Notes: generated from the letters alone by a model not told the origin. Shown: positions 43,049 to 54,283, counted from the first letter of the stretch. The stretch is DNA of 64,000 nt from Terriglobia bacterium (GCA_020072805.1 JAIQGC010000005.1:1-64000), one strand, 5' to 3'. Numbers and translations: made by a program.

Positions 43049-43266
43049 GGGAGCCTCGCATGCGTAGGGCAGTTGATTGCCCATGTGACCGAACTGAATT
43101 GGCGCCTGCCTTGAACCCGCTCGCGGTTCCGGCGCGGGTTTGACGTCCACCGTCCGCCCGATTCATGGGTGCGGGAGATTTCCTCAAGCAAAAAAAACGT
43201 ATGTAATTCCGCGTGGAATTGCGCCTGCACTGCCAGTACAATCCTCTGCGGCGGGACTCCGGCAAA
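43049..43266. other. Structured non-coding stretch before yjjX
   Basis: After the terminator come a 5-bp hairpin GGGCAGTTGATTGCCC (43067-43082) and a larger one formed by AACCCGC (43114-43120) and GCGGGTT (43134-43140) around a smaller GC-rich hairpin. A small RNA is conceivable but I cannot assign a family. The yjjX promoter should also be here. Confidence 0.3.
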
Positions 43267-43839
43267 ATGGCAATCACGGTGGTGGCGGTGGGCAGCACGA
43301 GGCGTCCGAAGGTGGAGGCGGTGCGGGAGGCGCTGGGAGCGATTGGGGAGCGGTTTGGCGCGGGAGAGGTTTTTGAAGTGACCGGCGTGGAAGTGGAGAG
43401 CGGGGTAGGGCACACGCCGCTGAGCCGGGAAGAATTGATGCGCGGTGCGCGGCAGAGGGCCGAGGCGGTTGCGCGGATGGCACGGGAACGCGGCGAGGCT
43501 TGGCAGTACTTTGCGGGGCTGGAGGGCGGGCTGGACGTGGAGACGGAAGGCGGGCGGCGGCGGGTTTTCCTGGAGAGCTGGGCGTACGTGAGCGACGGGA
43601 CGCGGGGAAGCTTCGGATGTTCGGGAAGCATCGAGGTGCCGGAAGCGCTGGCGGCGGAAGTGCTGGAACGGGGAGTAGAGCTGAGCGAGGCCATCGACCG
43701 GTTCGCGGGAGCGGCGGGGATTCGCGACGGGCAAGGGGCGTGGGGAGTGCTGACGGGGAATCTGATCACGCGGCAGGACTCGTTTCGCGTGGCGGTGATC
43801 AGCGCCTTTGCGCCGTTTTATAATGAGAAGATGTATTAG
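43267..43839 (+). CDS. yjjX: Inosine/xanthosine triphosphatase, YjjX (DUF84) family
   Basis: 190 residues. VVAVGSTRRPKVEAVREAL is the characteristic N-terminus, with the catalytic-side AGLEGGLDVE and the C-terminal GAWGVLTGNLITRQDSF. The family hydrolyses non-canonical purine nucleoside triphosphates (ITP, XTP) to protect DNA and RNA. ATG 43267 is preferred over GTG 43213. It is followed by tdk on the same strand, a second nucleotide-pool gene. Confidence 0.82.
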   Translation: MAITVVAVGSTRRPKVEAVREALGAIGERFGAGEVFEVTGVEVESGVGHTPLSREELMRGARQRAEAVARMARERGEAWQYFAGLEGGLDVETEGGRRRVFLESWAYVSDGTRGSFGCSGSIEVPEALAAEVLERGVELSEAIDRFAGAAGIRDGQGAWGVLTGNLITRQDSFRVAVISAFAPFYNEKMY

Positions 43840-43902
43840 GCGGCGGGATAGAGGTTGCGGGAGCGGGACAAAGATTCACAGTGGGATGTACCGGGAGGAA
43901 AC

Positions 43903-44532
43903 GTGGACATCGTTAAGGGAAACATGGGCTGGATCGAAGTGATCGTGGGGCCGATGTTTTCGGGGAAGAGCGAGGAACTGATCCGGCGGCTGCGGCGGGC
44001 GGCGATTGCGCGGCAGCGGGTGCAGATCTTCAAGCCGAAAATTGATGAGCGGTACGCGGCGGACGAAATCGTTTCGCACTCGGGACTGGGGATTCCCTCG
44101 GAAGTGGCGGTCAAGGCCGAGGACGTGCTGGCGCAGGTGCAACCGCGCACGGAAGTGATCGGGATAGACGAGGCGCAGTTTCTGGGCGAAGAGCTGGTGA
44201 ATGTGTGCACCAAGCTGGCGGATTCGGGCAAGCGGGTAATTGTGGCCGGGCTGGATACGGACTACCGCGGGAGGCCGTTCGAGCCCATGCCGCGGCTGCT
44301 CTCGGTGGCCGAGGAGATCACCAAACTGCTGGCGATTTGCGTGCGCTGCGGAAATCCGGCGGTGCATACGCAGAGGCTGGTGGAGTCGGAAGAGCTGGTG
44401 GTGGTCGGGGCGGGCGGGATGTATGAGGCGCGGTGCCGGAGGTGCTTCGAGCAGAACATCGCGCAGGCCAAGGAGCCCAGCCCATTCCTGGCGCCGCGAG
44501 TGCGCGCGGCGGGCGGCGGCAGCGCGAAATGA
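43903..44532 (+). CDS. tdk: Thymidine kinase
   Basis: 209 residues from GTG 43903, with GGGAGG placed 4 nt upstream; ATG 43924 is also possible. P-loop [16 protein letters not shown], the DEAQFL (Walker B-like) motif, [19 protein letters not shown] lasso-side region and two zinc-binding Cys pairs (CVRCG, CRRC) define the type II (tetrameric) enzyme. It phosphorylates thymidine with ATP in the salvage pathway. Its stop overlaps the next start (ATGA). Confidence 0.92.
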   Translation: MDIVKGNMGWIEVIVGPMFSGKSEELIRRLRRAAIARQRVQIFKPKIDERYAADEIVSHSGLGIPSEVAVKAEDVLAQVQPRTEVIGIDEAQFLGEELVNVCTKLADSGKRVIVAGLDTDYRGRPFEPMPRLLSVAEEITKLLAICVRCGNPAVHTQRLVESEELVVVGAGGMYEARCRRCFEQNIAQAKEPSPFLAPRVRAAGGGSAK

Positions 44533-45545
44533 GGATCGAAGCGAAGGCGCCGACGCGGGTGGATCTGGCCGGGGGGACGCTGGACATCTGGCCGCTGTAT
44601 CTGTTTCATCCAGGAGCGGTGACGGTGAATGCGGCGATCACGCGCTATGCGTCGTGCGTGATTGAAACGCATGCGGCGGGCGAACCGAAGATCCGGCTGG
44701 TTTCGCGGGACACGAAAAGGGAAGAGACCTTTGCGTCGCTGGCGGCGCTGGGCCAGGCGCGGGAATACCGGCTGCCGCTGCTGGCGGAGCTGGTGAAATT
44801 TTTCAGGCCGCGGGCGGAGCAGGGTTTTACGCTGACGACGGATTCGGAGGCGCCGGCGGGAGCGGGCATCGGGGGATCGAGCGCCATGGCGGTGGCCATC
44901 TGCGCGGCGCTGGACAAGCTGACCGGAGCGGGCAAGAGCAAGGAAGACTGGATTCACATCAGCCGCGACGTGGAGGCCATCGTGATCCACGTGCCCACGG
45001 GAACGCAGGATCATTACCCGCCGGCCTACGGAGGAGCGGCGGCGATCGAGCTGCCGCCGGGCGGGGAGCGCCGCGCGGCGCTGAACGTGGACCTGGACGA
45101 ATTGGAGCGGCGGCTGGTGGTGTGCTACACGGGCAAGCCGCGGCAATCGGGGATCAACAACTGGGAAGTGTACAAGGCGCACATCAACGGGAAGAAGGAT
45201 GTGCAGCGGAATCTGGAAAAGATTTCGCTGGTGGCGCAGGCCATGCGCGGGGCGCTGGAGAGCAGCGACTGGAAGAAGGCCGGGAAGCTGATGCACGAGG
45301 AATGGAGCTTCCGGAAGAGAAGCCTGCCGACAATTTCCACGAAGACGATTGACGCGATCATCGCGGGAGCGCGGAGCAAAGGCGCCCTGGCCGGGAAGGT
45401 GTGCGGAGCGGGCGGAGGCGGGTGCCTGATTCTGCTGATCGAACCGGGCGTGCGACAGGCGGTGGAAGCGGCGGTGGAGCGCGCCGGGGGGCAAGTTCTG
45501 CCGATGAAGATTGACCGCGCGGGAGTTCAGGTGGACTGGCGGTAA
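44529..45545 (+). CDS. GHMP kinase (sugar kinase/HddA-like)
   Basis: 338 residues. Motif 1 [13 protein letters not shown], the ATP-binding motif 2 [16 protein letters not shown] and motif 3 [14 protein letters not shown]. The start motif and length are those of the D-glycero-D-manno-heptose 7-phosphate kinase/galactokinase-like branch, which make sugar phosphates for polysaccharides, rather than mevalonate kinase. The substrate is not deducible. It is translationally coupled to tdk. Confidence 0.82.
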   Translation: MRIEAKAPTRVDLAGGTLDIWPLYLFHPGAVTVNAAITRYASCVIETHAAGEPKIRLVSRDTKREETFASLAALGQAREYRLPLLAELVKFFRPRAEQGFTLTTDSEAPAGAGIGGSSAMAVAICAALDKLTGAGKSKEDWIHISRDVEAIVIHVPTGTQDHYPPAYGGAAAIELPPGGERRAALNVDLDELERRLVVCYTGKPRQSGINNWEVYKAHINGKKDVQRNLEKISLVAQAMRGALESSDWKKAGKLMHEEWSFRKRSLPTISTKTIDAIIAGARSKGALAGKVCGAGGGGCLILLIEPGVRQAVEAAVERAGGQVLPMKIDRAGVQVDWR

Positions 45546-45598
45546 GCGGCCGGGGTGATGGGAAGCACCCGCAGGGCGGGAGGGAGCATCCTAGATAG

Positions 45599-46471
45599 AT
45601 GAAGATGCTTGCCAGGCTGGCCATGGCGCTGAGTTTTCTGCTGTTCGCGGCTGCGGATGCGCCGGTGACGTGCGGCCAGAGCGCGGGCGCTGCGGCGGGA
45701 CAATCCAAAGAACAATCCAAAGGAAAAGCGGAGAAGAAGCCGAATTCGGCGGCGCTGCGGCCGGAATCGCGGCTGGAGCTGGTGCGCTTCGTTTCGGGGG
45801 AATTCGTGCACGTGCGCAAACCGCTGCCGGGAGGCAAGCAGGGATTTCTACTGCGCGCAGGCCGGCCGCTGGATCAGCAGGACCTGGACCGGCTGGTGAC
45901 GCGGCGAGGGGCGGCGGTGAATACCGGAGATCCCGCGCAGATCACGCACCTGGAATTTCGCGCGCACGACATCGTGGTGGACATCAACGGCGGCGGGCGG
46001 ATCAAGAAGCGCTGGCGGGACCGGCTGCAAATTCAGTTGGGCGGGGGCGGCATGCCCATGCCCACGACGCGAACGACCACGCAGGAGAACGGGCCCGCGG
46101 GGATTCAGCCGGGCATGGGCAGCACGATTTTTCTGGAGTTTGGCAAGGCCGTGCCGGACCTGACGCCGGAGGAATTGAAGGGGCTGCTGGATCCGCTGCT
46201 GGATTTTTCGAAACAGCGGTCGGCGGCGGTGCAGTGGATTGATACGCTTCCGCCGGAGATGAAGAAAGCCATCCAGGAGAGGCGGGCGGTGGAGGGGATG
46301 GACAGGGAGATGGTGGTGGCGGCGCTGGGCAAGCCGGAGCGCAAGGTACGCGAGCGCGACGAGCAAGGCAATGAAATCGAGGACTGGATTTACGGGCAGC
46401 CGCCGGCGATCACGATTTTCGTGCGCTTTCAGGGCGAGCGGGTTACACGCGTCAAGCAATTCCCGAAGTAG
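45599..46471 (+). CDS. Secreted hypothetical protein
   Basis: 290 residues with a signal peptide (MKMLARLAMALSFLLFAAAD). A Lys/Gln-rich linker follows, then a first domain (about 55-140) with DIVVDINGGGRIKKRW. The C-terminal 60 residues (MDREMVVAALGKPERKVRER, then DWIYGQPPAITIFVRFQGER) resemble the small SmpA/OmlA-like (BamE fold) motif in which a conserved GxP precedes a Trp-Tyr strand. Likely periplasmic. It lies between the GHMP kinase and a convergent ATPase; function unknown. Confidence 0.65.
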   Translation: MKMLARLAMALSFLLFAAADAPVTCGQSAGAAAGQSKEQSKGKAEKKPNSAALRPESRLELVRFVSGEFVHVRKPLPGGKQGFLLRAGRPLDQQDLDRLVTRRGAAVNTGDPAQITHLEFRAHDIVVDINGGGRIKKRWRDRLQIQLGGGGMPMPTTRTTTQENGPAGIQPGMGSTIFLEFGKAVPDLTPEELKGLLDPLLDFSKQRSAAVQWIDTLPPEMKKAIQERRAVEGMDREMVVAALGKPERKVRERDEQGNEIEDWIYGQPPAITIFVRFQGERVTRVKQFPK

Positions 46472-46500
46472 TCTCCAGCCTGCAATCCAAGAACAATAAT

Positions 46501-49329
46501 CTAACGGTGCTTGAGATGGCCGTTGCGAAGCAGCCACTTCTCGGCTTCCACAGCCCAGAAGATGACCGAGCTGAGGACCAGCGTGATGGCCAGGTCCCTC
46601 ACCGGGAGCGCCGTGGTCCGGAAGATACCTTGCAGGAGGGGTACGTAGAGCAGCGCGATTTGCAGGAGCAGGGTCAGTGCCACCGCGCCGAGCAAGGGCT
46701 TGTTGGACCACAAACCGATGCGGAAGAGGGAATTGCGCTCCGAACGGATGGCCATGACATGCGCCATCTGCGAAACAGTCAGCATGGTGAAGAGAATGGT
46801 CTGCCAGTTCTCATCCCCCCTTTGCCAATAGAAATATCCGGTTCCCAGCGCCAGCAAGGCCATCAGCAGCCCCACCCAAATGACATGCAGCCCCAAGCCG
46901 CGGGAAAAGACGCTTTCCTCGGGAGGGTAGGGAGGACGGCGCATGATGTTCTCTTCGGCCGGCTCGACCCCCAAGGCCAGGGCCGGGAGTCCGTCGGTCA
47001 CCAGATTCATCCAGAGAATTTGCAGAGGCAGCAGCGGCAGAGGCATGCCCGCGAGCGGGGCAAGAATCATGACGCCGATTTCGCCCGAGTTGGTGGCCAG
47101 AATGTAGCGGATGAATTTGCGGACGTTGTCGTAGATGACGCGGCCTTCCTCGACGGCGGCCACGATGGTGGCGAAATTGTCGTCGAGCAGCACCATGTCC
47201 GCGGCCTCCTTGGCCACTTCGGTTCCTTCTTCTCCCATGGCCACGCCAATGTCCGCCTTCTTGAGCGCCGGAGCGTCATTGACGCCATCGCCGGTCATGG
47301 CCACGATGTGCCCGCGGCGTTGCAGGCTCTCCACGATCTTGAGTTTGTGCTCCGGCGAGACTCGGGCAAAAATGGCCACGGAATCGGCCTGAGCCTCGAG
47401 TTCGCCGGCGGAGATTCGTTCGAGCTCCGGTCCTGTGATGGCCTGCCCGCTTCCCACGATTCCAATCTGCGCGCCGATGTAGCCGGCCGTGAGCGGGTGA
47501 TCTCCCGTCATCATCAATGGACGGATGCCGGCGGCCTTACAGGTCCGAATGGCCGGGGCGGATTCCGGCCGCGGCGGATCGATGAGTCCGGCCATGCCCA
47601 CAAAAATGAAGCCGTGCTCGATGACCTCGGGCTCCGCGCCGGCGGGAGGGGAATCGGCGAGGCGGAAGGCCACGCCGAGAACGCGCATTCCCTTGCGCGC
47701 CAGTTCGTCGTTGGCGGCGAGCAGGCGCTCGCGCCACTGCGGAGTCAGCGGTTCGCTCTTTCCCCCGAGCCAGAGCGATGTGCTCAGATCCAGGGAGTTC
47801 TCAACGCTTCCCTTCATGAAGACGGCCTGAGCCTGCCCGGCTTCTCCTATTGCGGCACGCAGAGGCAGGGGGATAGCCGAGGGTTCCGGAGGAATCCGGT
47901 GAACGGTACTCATTCGTTTGCGCTGGGAAGAGAACGGCACTTCGGAGATTCGCGGAAAAATACGGTCCAGCCGGCTCTTGCCCATGCCGGCGAAGGCTGC
48001 CGCCAGCACCAGGGCCACCTCCGTGGGGTCGCCGCGGGCGGCTGACGGGCCGTCCTCCCCCCGCCCAGCGGCGGACTCGATGGCGTTGTTGCACAAAGCG
48101 CCTCCGGCCAGCAGCAGCGCAAGGCCGGGGTGGGAGAGGGCAGCTTCGGCAAGGCCGGTCCCGGCGTCGTGCGGGGAAGTGAGATTCATCTCCCAGTCCG
48201 GAAGCGCCAGCACAGCGACCGTCATGCGGTTCTCGGTGAGCGTGCCGGTCTTGTCCGAGCAGATGACCGTTACCGATCCGAGGGTCTCAACCGCGGGGAG
48301 TTTGCGGATCAGCGCTTTGCGGCGCAGCATGCGCTGGGCGCCGAGGGTCAGGGCGATGGTGACGATGGCGGGCAGGCCTTCGGGAACGGCGGCGACGCCG
48401 ATGCTGACCGCCGTGAGCAGCATCAGCTTCAACTCCTCGCCGCGGAGCATGCCGAGAACGAAAATGAAGGCCACAATCAAAAACGCGGCCGCTGCAAGAT
48501 TCTTCCCCAGCCGCTCGAGACGCCGCTGCAAAGGCGTGGGCTCGCGCTCCACGCTCTCGATCATCTGCGCGATGCGGCCCAGTTCGGTGCCCATGCCCGT
48601 GGCCGTCACCGCGGCCAGGCCCCGGCCCGCGGTGACCAGCGTACCTAGGTAAACCATATTGCGGCGGTCGCCCAGGGGAAGCTCCGGATCGTGAAGGGCA
48701 TCGGCCGTCTTGGGGACGGGCTGCGACTCCCCGGTCAGAGCAGCTTCCTGTGTCTGCACATCGGCGCTTTGTAGCAGCCGCCCGTCGGCGGCCACCAGGT
48801 TCCCGGCTTCGAGCAGGAGGATGTCGCCGGGGACCAGGTCCTGCGCCGGAATTTCGCGCAGGCGTCCTTCGCGGCGCACGCTCACGCGGGGAACGGCCAG
48901 TTTCCGCAGGGCGGCGATGGCCTTTTCGGCGCGGTACTCCTGGGCGAACCCGAGGAGGGCATTCAGCACGACAATGGAGAGAATGGCCGCGGCATCCTTG
49001 TAGTCGGTCAGCAGGATGGAGATGACCGCGGCGGCAATAAGAATGACAACCAGAACGGAGGTCAGCTGCTCCGCGAGAATTTTCCAGGGGCTGGCCCCGG
49101 TGGATTTGTCAATCTCGTTTTTCCCATGAACAGCGAGCCTGCGCGCGGCTTCGGCGTCGGAAAGGCCCAAAGCGGCGTCGCTTTCAAGCGTCACGACCGT
49201 GGTTTCCGGGCTGAGCAGGTGCCAAAGGACCGGGGCGGCCCCTGTGTCAAGAGGGGGTGTGGTTCTGGGAGGAACCTCAGGGGCGGCTGGGTTCGTGGCG
49301 GGAGCACGGACTGGAAATAGGTCCGGCAT
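46501..49329 (-). CDS. Cation-transporting P-type ATPase, Ca2+ (P2A-like)
   Basis: 942 residues. An N-terminal cation-ATPase domain is followed by TGESQPVPK (actuator), the membrane motif [12 protein letters not shown], the phosphorylation motif [13 protein letters not shown], and the hinge [20 protein letters not shown], with ten membrane helices overall. The P-E-G-L-P in helix 4 and the C-terminal helices with [13 protein letters not shown] indicate the SERCA/PMR1-type calcium (or Mn/Mg) pump group. Inner membrane, probably Ca2+ efflux. It is divergent from the CoA-transferase gene and convergent with 45599-46471. Confidence 0.92.
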   Translation of the reverse strand: MPDLFPVRAPATNPAAPEVPPRTTPPLDTGAAPVLWHLLSPETTVVTLESDAALGLSDAEAARRLAVHGKNEIDKSTGASPWKILAEQLTSVLVVILIAAAVISILLTDYKDAAAILSIVVLNALLGFAQEYRAEKAIAALRKLAVPRVSVRREGRLREIPAQDLVPGDILLLEAGNLVAADGRLLQSADVQTQEAALTGESQPVPKTADALHDPELPLGDRRNMVYLGTLVTAGRGLAAVTATGMGTELGRIAQMIESVEREPTPLQRRLERLGKNLAAAAFLIVAFIFVLGMLRGEELKLMLLTAVSIGVAAVPEGLPAIVTIALTLGAQRMLRRKALIRKLPAVETLGSVTVICSDKTGTLTENRMTVAVLALPDWEMNLTSPHDAGTGLAEAALSHPGLALLLAGGALCNNAIESAAGRGEDGPSAARGDPTEVALVLAAAFAGMGKSRLDRIFPRISEVPFSSQRKRMSTVHRIPPEPSAIPLPLRAAIGEAGQAQAVFMKGSVENSLDLSTSLWLGGKSEPLTPQWRERLLAANDELARKGMRVLGVAFRLADSPPAGAEPEVIEHGFIFVGMAGLIDPPRPESAPAIRTCKAAGIRPLMMTGDHPLTAGYIGAQIGIVGSGQAITGPELERISAGELEAQADSVAIFARVSPEHKLKIVESLQRRGHIVAMTGDGVNDAPALKKADIGVAMGEEGTEVAKEAADMVLLDDNFATIVAAVEEGRVIYDNVRKFIRYILATNSGEIGVMILAPLAGMPLPLLPLQILWMNLVTDGLPALALGVEPAEENIMRRPPYPPEESVFSRGLGLHVIWVGLLMALLALGTGYFYWQRGDENWQTILFTMLTVSQMAHVMAIRSERNSLFRIGLWSNKPLLGAVALTLLLQIALLYVPLLQGIFRTTALPVRDLAITLVLSSVIFWAVEAEKWLLRNGHLKHR

Positions 49330-49641
49330 AATTACTAACGCAGCAGAGGAAGGGGTGTGCGGAAAGCCTCATTGCTGCAACTCCAGTTTACCTCAAGGGC
49401 CGGGCGAGAGAGGAGGATTGGGAGGTGGAGTGCGGCCGGTCTTGTGGAAAGCAGGCCGTTCAGCTCGGCGGGCTGGGGCACCGTCCCACTGGCTCCTCCG
49501 CCTGCTCCGAGCCATGCTAAAATGTCCCGTTAGTTGCCCCTTCTCCTGGTTCGTTACTGCGCCGCGCATGCCTTGCGTGATGAACCCGGTGTTTCGTCCG
49601 CCGCGGCCCGAGAAACTTCGGCCGCAGAGAGAAGGTACCGC
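49330..49641. other. Divergent intergenic region, no gene seen
   Basis: About 310 nt between the ATPase start and the CoA-transferase start; it should carry both promoters. TAAAAT at 49513-49518 is a possible -10 but without a matching -35. Frames open through it have poor composition. Confidence 0.4.
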
Positions 49642-50964
49642 ATGTCCGCTGCAAGCCCGCAGTCGCAATACGTTCATAAACTCACCACCGCGGAAGCCGC
49701 CGCTGCCATGATCGCCGATGGCAGCGTCCTCTGCGTGGCCCTCGGCGTGGGCGCCCCCGTTGCCCTGGCGGGCGCTGTCGCCGGGCGGGTCCGCTCCGGC
49801 GCCCTCAAGGATCTGCACCTTGTCTACCAGCAGGCCCTGAAGCCTATGGCGGACACGCTCATTCAGCCCGACATCCTGGAGAAGGTCGATGCCCGCAACT
49901 TCTTCATCGGCGAGCCCGACCGCGAAATGATCAATCGCGGCATCGCCGAAGGCCGCAAATACATCTCCTACATTCCCTGCAACTTCAGTCAGATTCCCCG
50001 GGCCCTGACCGAAGCGATCCACGTGAACACCTTCGTGGTCACCGTCTCCCCCATGGATGTCTCGGGCCATTTCAGTCTGGGCACCAACAACGACTACGCC
50101 TCCACGGTCATCCGCCACTGCGACCGCGTGGTGGTGGAGGTAAATCGTTACATGCCGCGCGTCTTTGGAGATTCCGCCGTGCACGTCTCCGAGGTCCAAG
50201 CCATCGTCGAGAATCACGTGCCGCTGCCCGAATTTCCCCTGCGCGAGCCCGATGAAGACGCCCTGGCCATCGGCAAGACGATCGCCGCGATGATCCCCGA
50301 CGGCGGCACACTGCAGTTCGGCATCGGCAACCTCCCCACCGGTGTAGCGCGCTTCCTGGGCAACCACAACGACCTGGGCATTCACAGCGAGCTTCTTAGT
50401 CCGCCTTTGGCGGACCTGATTCAGCGCGGAGTCATCAACGGGCGGAAAAAGACGCTGCACCCGCGCAAGCATGTCTTCACCATTGCCCTGGGCAACGCCG
50501 CGATGTACTCCTTCATGAACGACAACCCTGCGATGGAGAGCTACGCCTCGTCCTACGTCAACGATCTGCGCATCATCGCCGCACACGACAACCTGATCTC
50601 CGTCAACACGGCCATTGAGATCGATCTCTACGGGCAGGTCAACGCGGAATTCGTCAACGGGCACCAGTACAGCGGGGCCGGGGGCCAGTTCGATTTCGTC
50701 AAGGGGGCTTCGCTCTCGCGCGGCGGGAAGTCCTTCATCGCCCTGAAGTCCGCCGCAAAAAAAGAGACCATCTCCTGCATTGTTCCGCGCGTACAGATGG
50801 CTACCGACACGCGCATGGACGTCGAGCACGTCGTCACCGAATACGGCTGTGTCAACCTGCGCGGACGCTCCACCCGGGACCGCGCCCTGGCCCTTATCAG
50901 TATCGCCCACCCCGGCTTCCGCGAGGAGCTCACCGCGCACGCCAGGCAGATCAACTTGATCTAG
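49642..50964 (+). CDS. Acetyl-CoA hydrolase/CoA-transferase family protein
   Basis: 440 residues. Two-domain class I CoA-transferase: N-terminal DGSVLCVALGVGAPVALAGA and SPMDVSGHFSLGTNN, C-terminal LQFGIGNLPTGVARFL with the catalytic Glu in LGIHSELLSPP, and VTEYGCVNLRGRSTRDRA. The family includes 4-hydroxybutyrate and acetate CoA-transferases and acetyl-CoA hydrolase; the exact acyl group is uncertain. ATG 49642 is chosen for the AGAAGG upstream; extra in-frame sequence to 49534 looks non-coding. It stands alone. Confidence 0.88.
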   Translation: MSAASPQSQYVHKLTTAEAAAAMIADGSVLCVALGVGAPVALAGAVAGRVRSGALKDLHLVYQQALKPMADTLIQPDILEKVDARNFFIGEPDREMINRGIAEGRKYISYIPCNFSQIPRALTEAIHVNTFVVTVSPMDVSGHFSLGTNNDYASTVIRHCDRVVVEVNRYMPRVFGDSAVHVSEVQAIVENHVPLPEFPLREPDEDALAIGKTIAAMIPDGGTLQFGIGNLPTGVARFLGNHNDLGIHSELLSPPLADLIQRGVINGRKKTLHPRKHVFTIALGNAAMYSFMNDNPAMESYASSYVNDLRIIAAHDNLISVNTAIEIDLYGQVNAEFVNGHQYSGAGGQFDFVKGASLSRGGKSFIALKSAAKKETISCIVPRVQMATDTRMDVEHVVTEYGCVNLRGRSTRDRALALISIAHPGFREELTAHARQINLI

Positions 50965-51105
50965 CATAAAGACACAAAGCGCGGAGAGGTTCTTCGCCCG
51001 CGGGCAAGGCGGGCGAGGAAAATGCGGTTCCTCGCTTCGCTCGCGATCCTGCCGCACCCGCCAAACGGGCATCCCTGCTTTTGCGCCGGCGGCGTGCCGG
51101 GCGCG

Positions 51106-51134
51106 TTGACAATTGCGCATCAGACACCTAGCAT
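51106..51134 (+). promoter_or_regulatory. Sigma70 promoter of the gap operon
   Basis: TTGACA (51106-51111), a 17-nt spacer and TAGCAT (51129-51134): a consensus -35 and 4-of-6 -10 about 60 nt before the gap start codon. The clearest promoter in the window. Confidence 0.75.
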
Positions 51135-51202
51135 GAAAAGCAGTTAAACGACGCGAACGCGCGCTTTGCCTTGCGGATCGCGGCCAACTGCTCGGAGGAA
51201 TC

Positions 51203-52207
51203 ATGCCCATCAAGGTTGGAATCAACGGCTTCGGCCGCATCGGACGCAACATCATGCGCACGACGCTGGACGACAAGAACATCGAGGTGGTGGCGGTGAA
51301 TGACGTCACCGACGCGGCCACGCTGGCGCACCTGCTCAAGTACGATTCGATTCTGGGGAATCTGCCGCACAAAGTCACGCACACCGAGGACACGATTGCG
51401 GTCGAGGGCAAGAGCTTCAAGGTATTCAAGGTCAAAGATCCGGCGGAGATTGACTGGGCCTCGGTGGGCGCGGAAATCGTGGTGGAATCCACGGGCCTTT
51501 TCACCAAAGGGGTGGACGCGAAAAAGCACCTGCGCGGCACGGTGAAAAAGGTGATTATCTCGGCTCCGGCGGACGGCCCGGACCACACGCTGGTGCTGGG
51601 CGTGAACGACAAGACCTACGATCCGGCCAAGCATAACGTGGTTTCCAACGCCTCGTGCACCACCAACTGCCTGGCGCCGGTGGCCAAGGTGCTTCAAGAC
51701 ACTTTTGGAATCGTCAGCGGAACGATGACCACGATTCACTCCTACACGAATGACCAGAAGCTGCTGGACCTGCCGCACAAGGACCTGCGCCGGGCGCGCG
51801 CCGCGGCGTTAAACATGATTCCCAGCTCGACCGGAGCGGCCAAGGCGCTGCACCTGGTGATCCCGGAGCTGAAGGGGAAGCTCGACGGCTACGCCATGCG
51901 CGTGCCCACGCCGAATGTGAGCGTGGTGGACGTGACCGTCTTCACGGAGAAGCCGGCGACGGTCCAAACGGTCAACGCGGCGCTGAAGGCCGCCGCCGAA
52001 GGCCCCATGAAGGGGATTCTCGGCTATACCGAGGAGGAATTGGTCTCCGCGGACTTCAAGGGCGATCCGCACTCCTCGATTGTGGATGCGGGTTACACCA
52101 AAGTCGTGGGCGACCGCTGCGTGAAGGTGCTGGCGTGGTATGACAATGAGTGGGGCTATTCCTGCCGCTGCCGGGATTTGATCAAGTTCATGGCGGGAAA
52201 ATTCTAG
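51203..52207 (+). CDS. gap: Glyceraldehyde-3-phosphate dehydrogenase, type I
   Basis: 334 residues. NAD-binding [18 protein letters not shown], the catalytic Cys in [12 protein letters not shown], and C-terminal [14 protein letters not shown]. It converts glyceraldehyde 3-phosphate to 1,3-bisphosphoglycerate in glycolysis. GGAGGAATC precedes the ATG. It is the first of gap-pgk-tpiA-secG, all on the plus strand, with a promoter at 51106. Confidence 0.97.
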   Translation: MPIKVGINGFGRIGRNIMRTTLDDKNIEVVAVNDVTDAATLAHLLKYDSILGNLPHKVTHTEDTIAVEGKSFKVFKVKDPAEIDWASVGAEIVVESTGLFTKGVDAKKHLRGTVKKVIISAPADGPDHTLVLGVNDKTYDPAKHNVVSNASCTTNCLAPVAKVLQDTFGIVSGTMTTIHSYTNDQKLLDLPHKDLRRARAAALNMIPSSTGAAKALHLVIPELKGKLDGYAMRVPTPNVSVVDVTVFTEKPATVQTVNAALKAAAEGPMKGILGYTEEELVSADFKGDPHSSIVDAGYTKVVGDRCVKVLAWYDNEWGYSCRCRDLIKFMAGKF

Positions 52208-52212
52208 GAGCA

Positions 52213-52300
52213 GTGACTCGTGACTGGTGACTCGTGGGAGATCAATCAACCCAACCGCTTTTTCACGGGTCGCAAGTCACGAAACACGAGTCACGTTTTT
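52213..52300. repeat. Inverted repeat between gap and pgk
   Basis: GTGACTCGTG occurs twice (52213-52222 and 52227-52236) and CACGAGTCAC once at 52285-52294, with a shorter AGTCACG at 52275. The 10-bp outer stem is followed by TTTTT. It could end part of gap transcription, so gap would be made in excess over pgk, or stabilise its mRNA. Confidence 0.55.
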
Positions 52301-52315
52301 CGATGAACGGCGAAC

Positions 52316-53524
52316 ATGAATAAATTGACGATGGACGATCTGGACCTGCGGGGGAAGCGCGTCTTTATCCGCGTGGACTTCAACGTGCCGTTGAAGGATG
52401 GCGTGGTGACCGACGACACGCGCATCCGGGAGACGCTGCCGACGCTGCGGCTGGCGATTGCCAAGGGCGGGCGGATTGTGCTGGCTTCGCATCTGGGCAG
52501 GCCCAAGGGGGCGCCGGAGGCCAAGTATTCGCTGCTGCCGGCGGCGAAGAAGCTGGAAGAGATTCTTGGCCGCATGGTGGAGTTTTCCCCGGAAACCGTG
52601 GGAGGAGTGGCGGAGGCGCGCAGCCGGGCGCTGGCCGACGGCGAAATTCTGCTGCTGGAGAATGTGCGTTTTTATCCGGGGGAGGAAAAAAACGACGAGG
52701 TGTTTTCGAAACAGCTGGCGGCGCTGTGCGACGGCTTGTATATCTGCGATGCGTTTGGTTCGGCGCACCGGGCGCACGCTTCGGTGGCGGGCATCACGCG
52801 GTTTGTGAAGCAGGCCGCGGCGGGCAGGCTGATGGAGAAGGAACTGGAATATCTGGGCAAGGCGCTCACCAATCCGGCGCGGCCGTTCGTGGCCATCCTG
52901 GGCGGGGCCAAGGTTTCCGACAAAATTGAAGTGGTTGAAAACCTGATGAAGGTGGCCGACGCCATGCTCATCGGCGGCGGAATGGCTTATACATTCCTGA
53001 AGGCGCAAGGGCTGCCCATCGGCAAGTCGCTGGTGGAAGCGGACAAGGTGGAACTGGCGGCGCGGCTGCTGGCGGAAGCCAAGAGCCGGAATTTCCGGCT
53101 GATGCTGCCGCTGGACCATGTGGTGGCGGCGGAGTTCAAAGCCGACGCGCTGAACCATGCCTGCGGCGTCGCCGAGACCGCGGCGGAAGAGATGGGGCTG
53201 GACATCGGGCCGCGCAGCATCGCGGCGTACGCGGCGGAAATTTCCCGGGCGAAAACAATCGTGTGGAACGGGCCGATGGGCGTTTTCGAAATGCCCGCGT
53301 TCGCCCGAGGCACGCTGGAGGTGGCCAAAGCGGTGGCGGCGGCCACGGACGCCGGCGCGGTGTCGGTGGTCGGGGGCGGAGATTCGGTGGCGGCGGTGCA
53401 CCAGTCCGGCGTGGCCGGGAGAATTTCACACATATCGACGGGCGGCGGCGCTTCGCTGGAGTTCCTGGCCGGGCGCAAACTTCCCGGCGTGGAAGCGCTG
53501 ACGGATAAGGGGCGGGCGGCATGA
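52316..53524 (+). CDS. pgk: Phosphoglycerate kinase
   Basis: 402 residues. [20 protein letters not shown], the interdomain [12 protein letters not shown], and the nucleotide-binding GGGDSVAAV near the C-terminus. It makes ATP and 3-phosphoglycerate from 1,3-bisphosphoglycerate. Its stop overlaps the tpiA start by ATGA. Confidence 0.97.
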   Translation: MNKLTMDDLDLRGKRVFIRVDFNVPLKDGVVTDDTRIRETLPTLRLAIAKGGRIVLASHLGRPKGAPEAKYSLLPAAKKLEEILGRMVEFSPETVGGVAEARSRALADGEILLLENVRFYPGEEKNDEVFSKQLAALCDGLYICDAFGSAHRAHASVAGITRFVKQAAAGRLMEKELEYLGKALTNPARPFVAILGGAKVSDKIEVVENLMKVADAMLIGGGMAYTFLKAQGLPIGKSLVEADKVELAARLLAEAKSRNFRLMLPLDHVVAAEFKADALNHACGVAETAAEEMGLDIGPRSIAAYAAEISRAKTIVWNGPMGVFEMPAFARGTLEVAKAVAAATDAGAVSVVGGGDSVAAVHQSGVAGRISHISTGGGASLEFLAGRKLPGVEALTDKGRAA

Positions 53525-54270
53525 GGCGCAGGGTGATCGCGGGAAATTGGAAGATGTACAAGACGCAGGCGGAGACGCGCGCGTTTTTCACCGCGTTTCT
53601 GCCGCTGGTGGCGGGCGCCGGCCATTGCGACATCGTGATTGCGCCGCCGTATCCGTCCCTCGCAGCGGCGGCGGAGGCGGCCCGGGGCAGCGCCGTGGGA
53701 ATCGCCGCGCAAAACGTTTTTTGGGAGAAGGAAGGCGCTTTCACCGGAGAAGTTTCCGCGGGGATGCTGGCGGAGGCGGGCTGCCGATACGCGATCATCG
53801 GGCATTCCGAGCGGCGGCAGTTTTTCGGCGAAACCGACGAAACCGTGGCCAAACGCAGCAAGGCCGCGCTGGCCGCCGGGCTTACCCCCATCGTCTGCGT
53901 GGGGGAACTGCTGGCGGAGCGCGAGGGCGGCAAGACGGAAGAGGTGCTCGGGCGGCAATTCCGTGGCGGGCCGGGTTCGTTGACCGCCGAGGAATTCTCC
54001 CGTATTCTGTTAGCGTACGAGCCGGTGTGGGCGATCGGAACCGGGCGCGTGGCCACGCCGGAAATCGCGGCGGCGGCGCACCGGAGCCTGCGGCAGTGCG
54101 CGGCGGAAAAGTTTTCCGCGGCAGCCGCGTCCGCGCTGCGCATACTCTACGGCGGCAGCGTCAAACCTGACAACATCAAGGGATTGATGGCGCAGGAAGA
54201 GCTGGACGGGGCGCTGGTGGGCGGCGCGAGCCTGGATGCGAAATCGTTCGCCGCGATTGTGAATCATTGA
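53521..54270 (+). CDS. tpiA: Triosephosphate isomerase
   Basis: 249 residues. N-terminal AGNWKMYKT, catalytic His in IIGHSERR, catalytic Glu in LAYEPVWAIGTG, and phosphate-binding YGGSVKPDN. It interconverts dihydroxyacetone phosphate and glyceraldehyde 3-phosphate. ATG overlaps the pgk stop; secG follows after 13 nt. Confidence 0.97.
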   Translation: MRRRVIAGNWKMYKTQAETRAFFTAFLPLVAGAGHCDIVIAPPYPSLAAAAEAARGSAVGIAAQNVFWEKEGAFTGEVSAGMLAEAGCRYAIIGHSERRQFFGETDETVAKRSKAALAAGLTPIVCVGELLAEREGGKTEEVLGRQFRGGPGSLTAEEFSRILLAYEPVWAIGTGRVATPEIAAAAHRSLRQCAAEKFSAAAASALRILYGGSVKPDNIKGLMAQEELDGALVGGASLDAKSFAAIVNH

Positions 54271-54283
54271 GAGGGAGCGGGAA

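Noticed and set aside
43049..43266. 6S RNA
   Set aside because: The 3' half has a TTGAACC-like motif and GC-rich closing pieces, but most pairing uses the operon terminator and no long central bubble is convincing.
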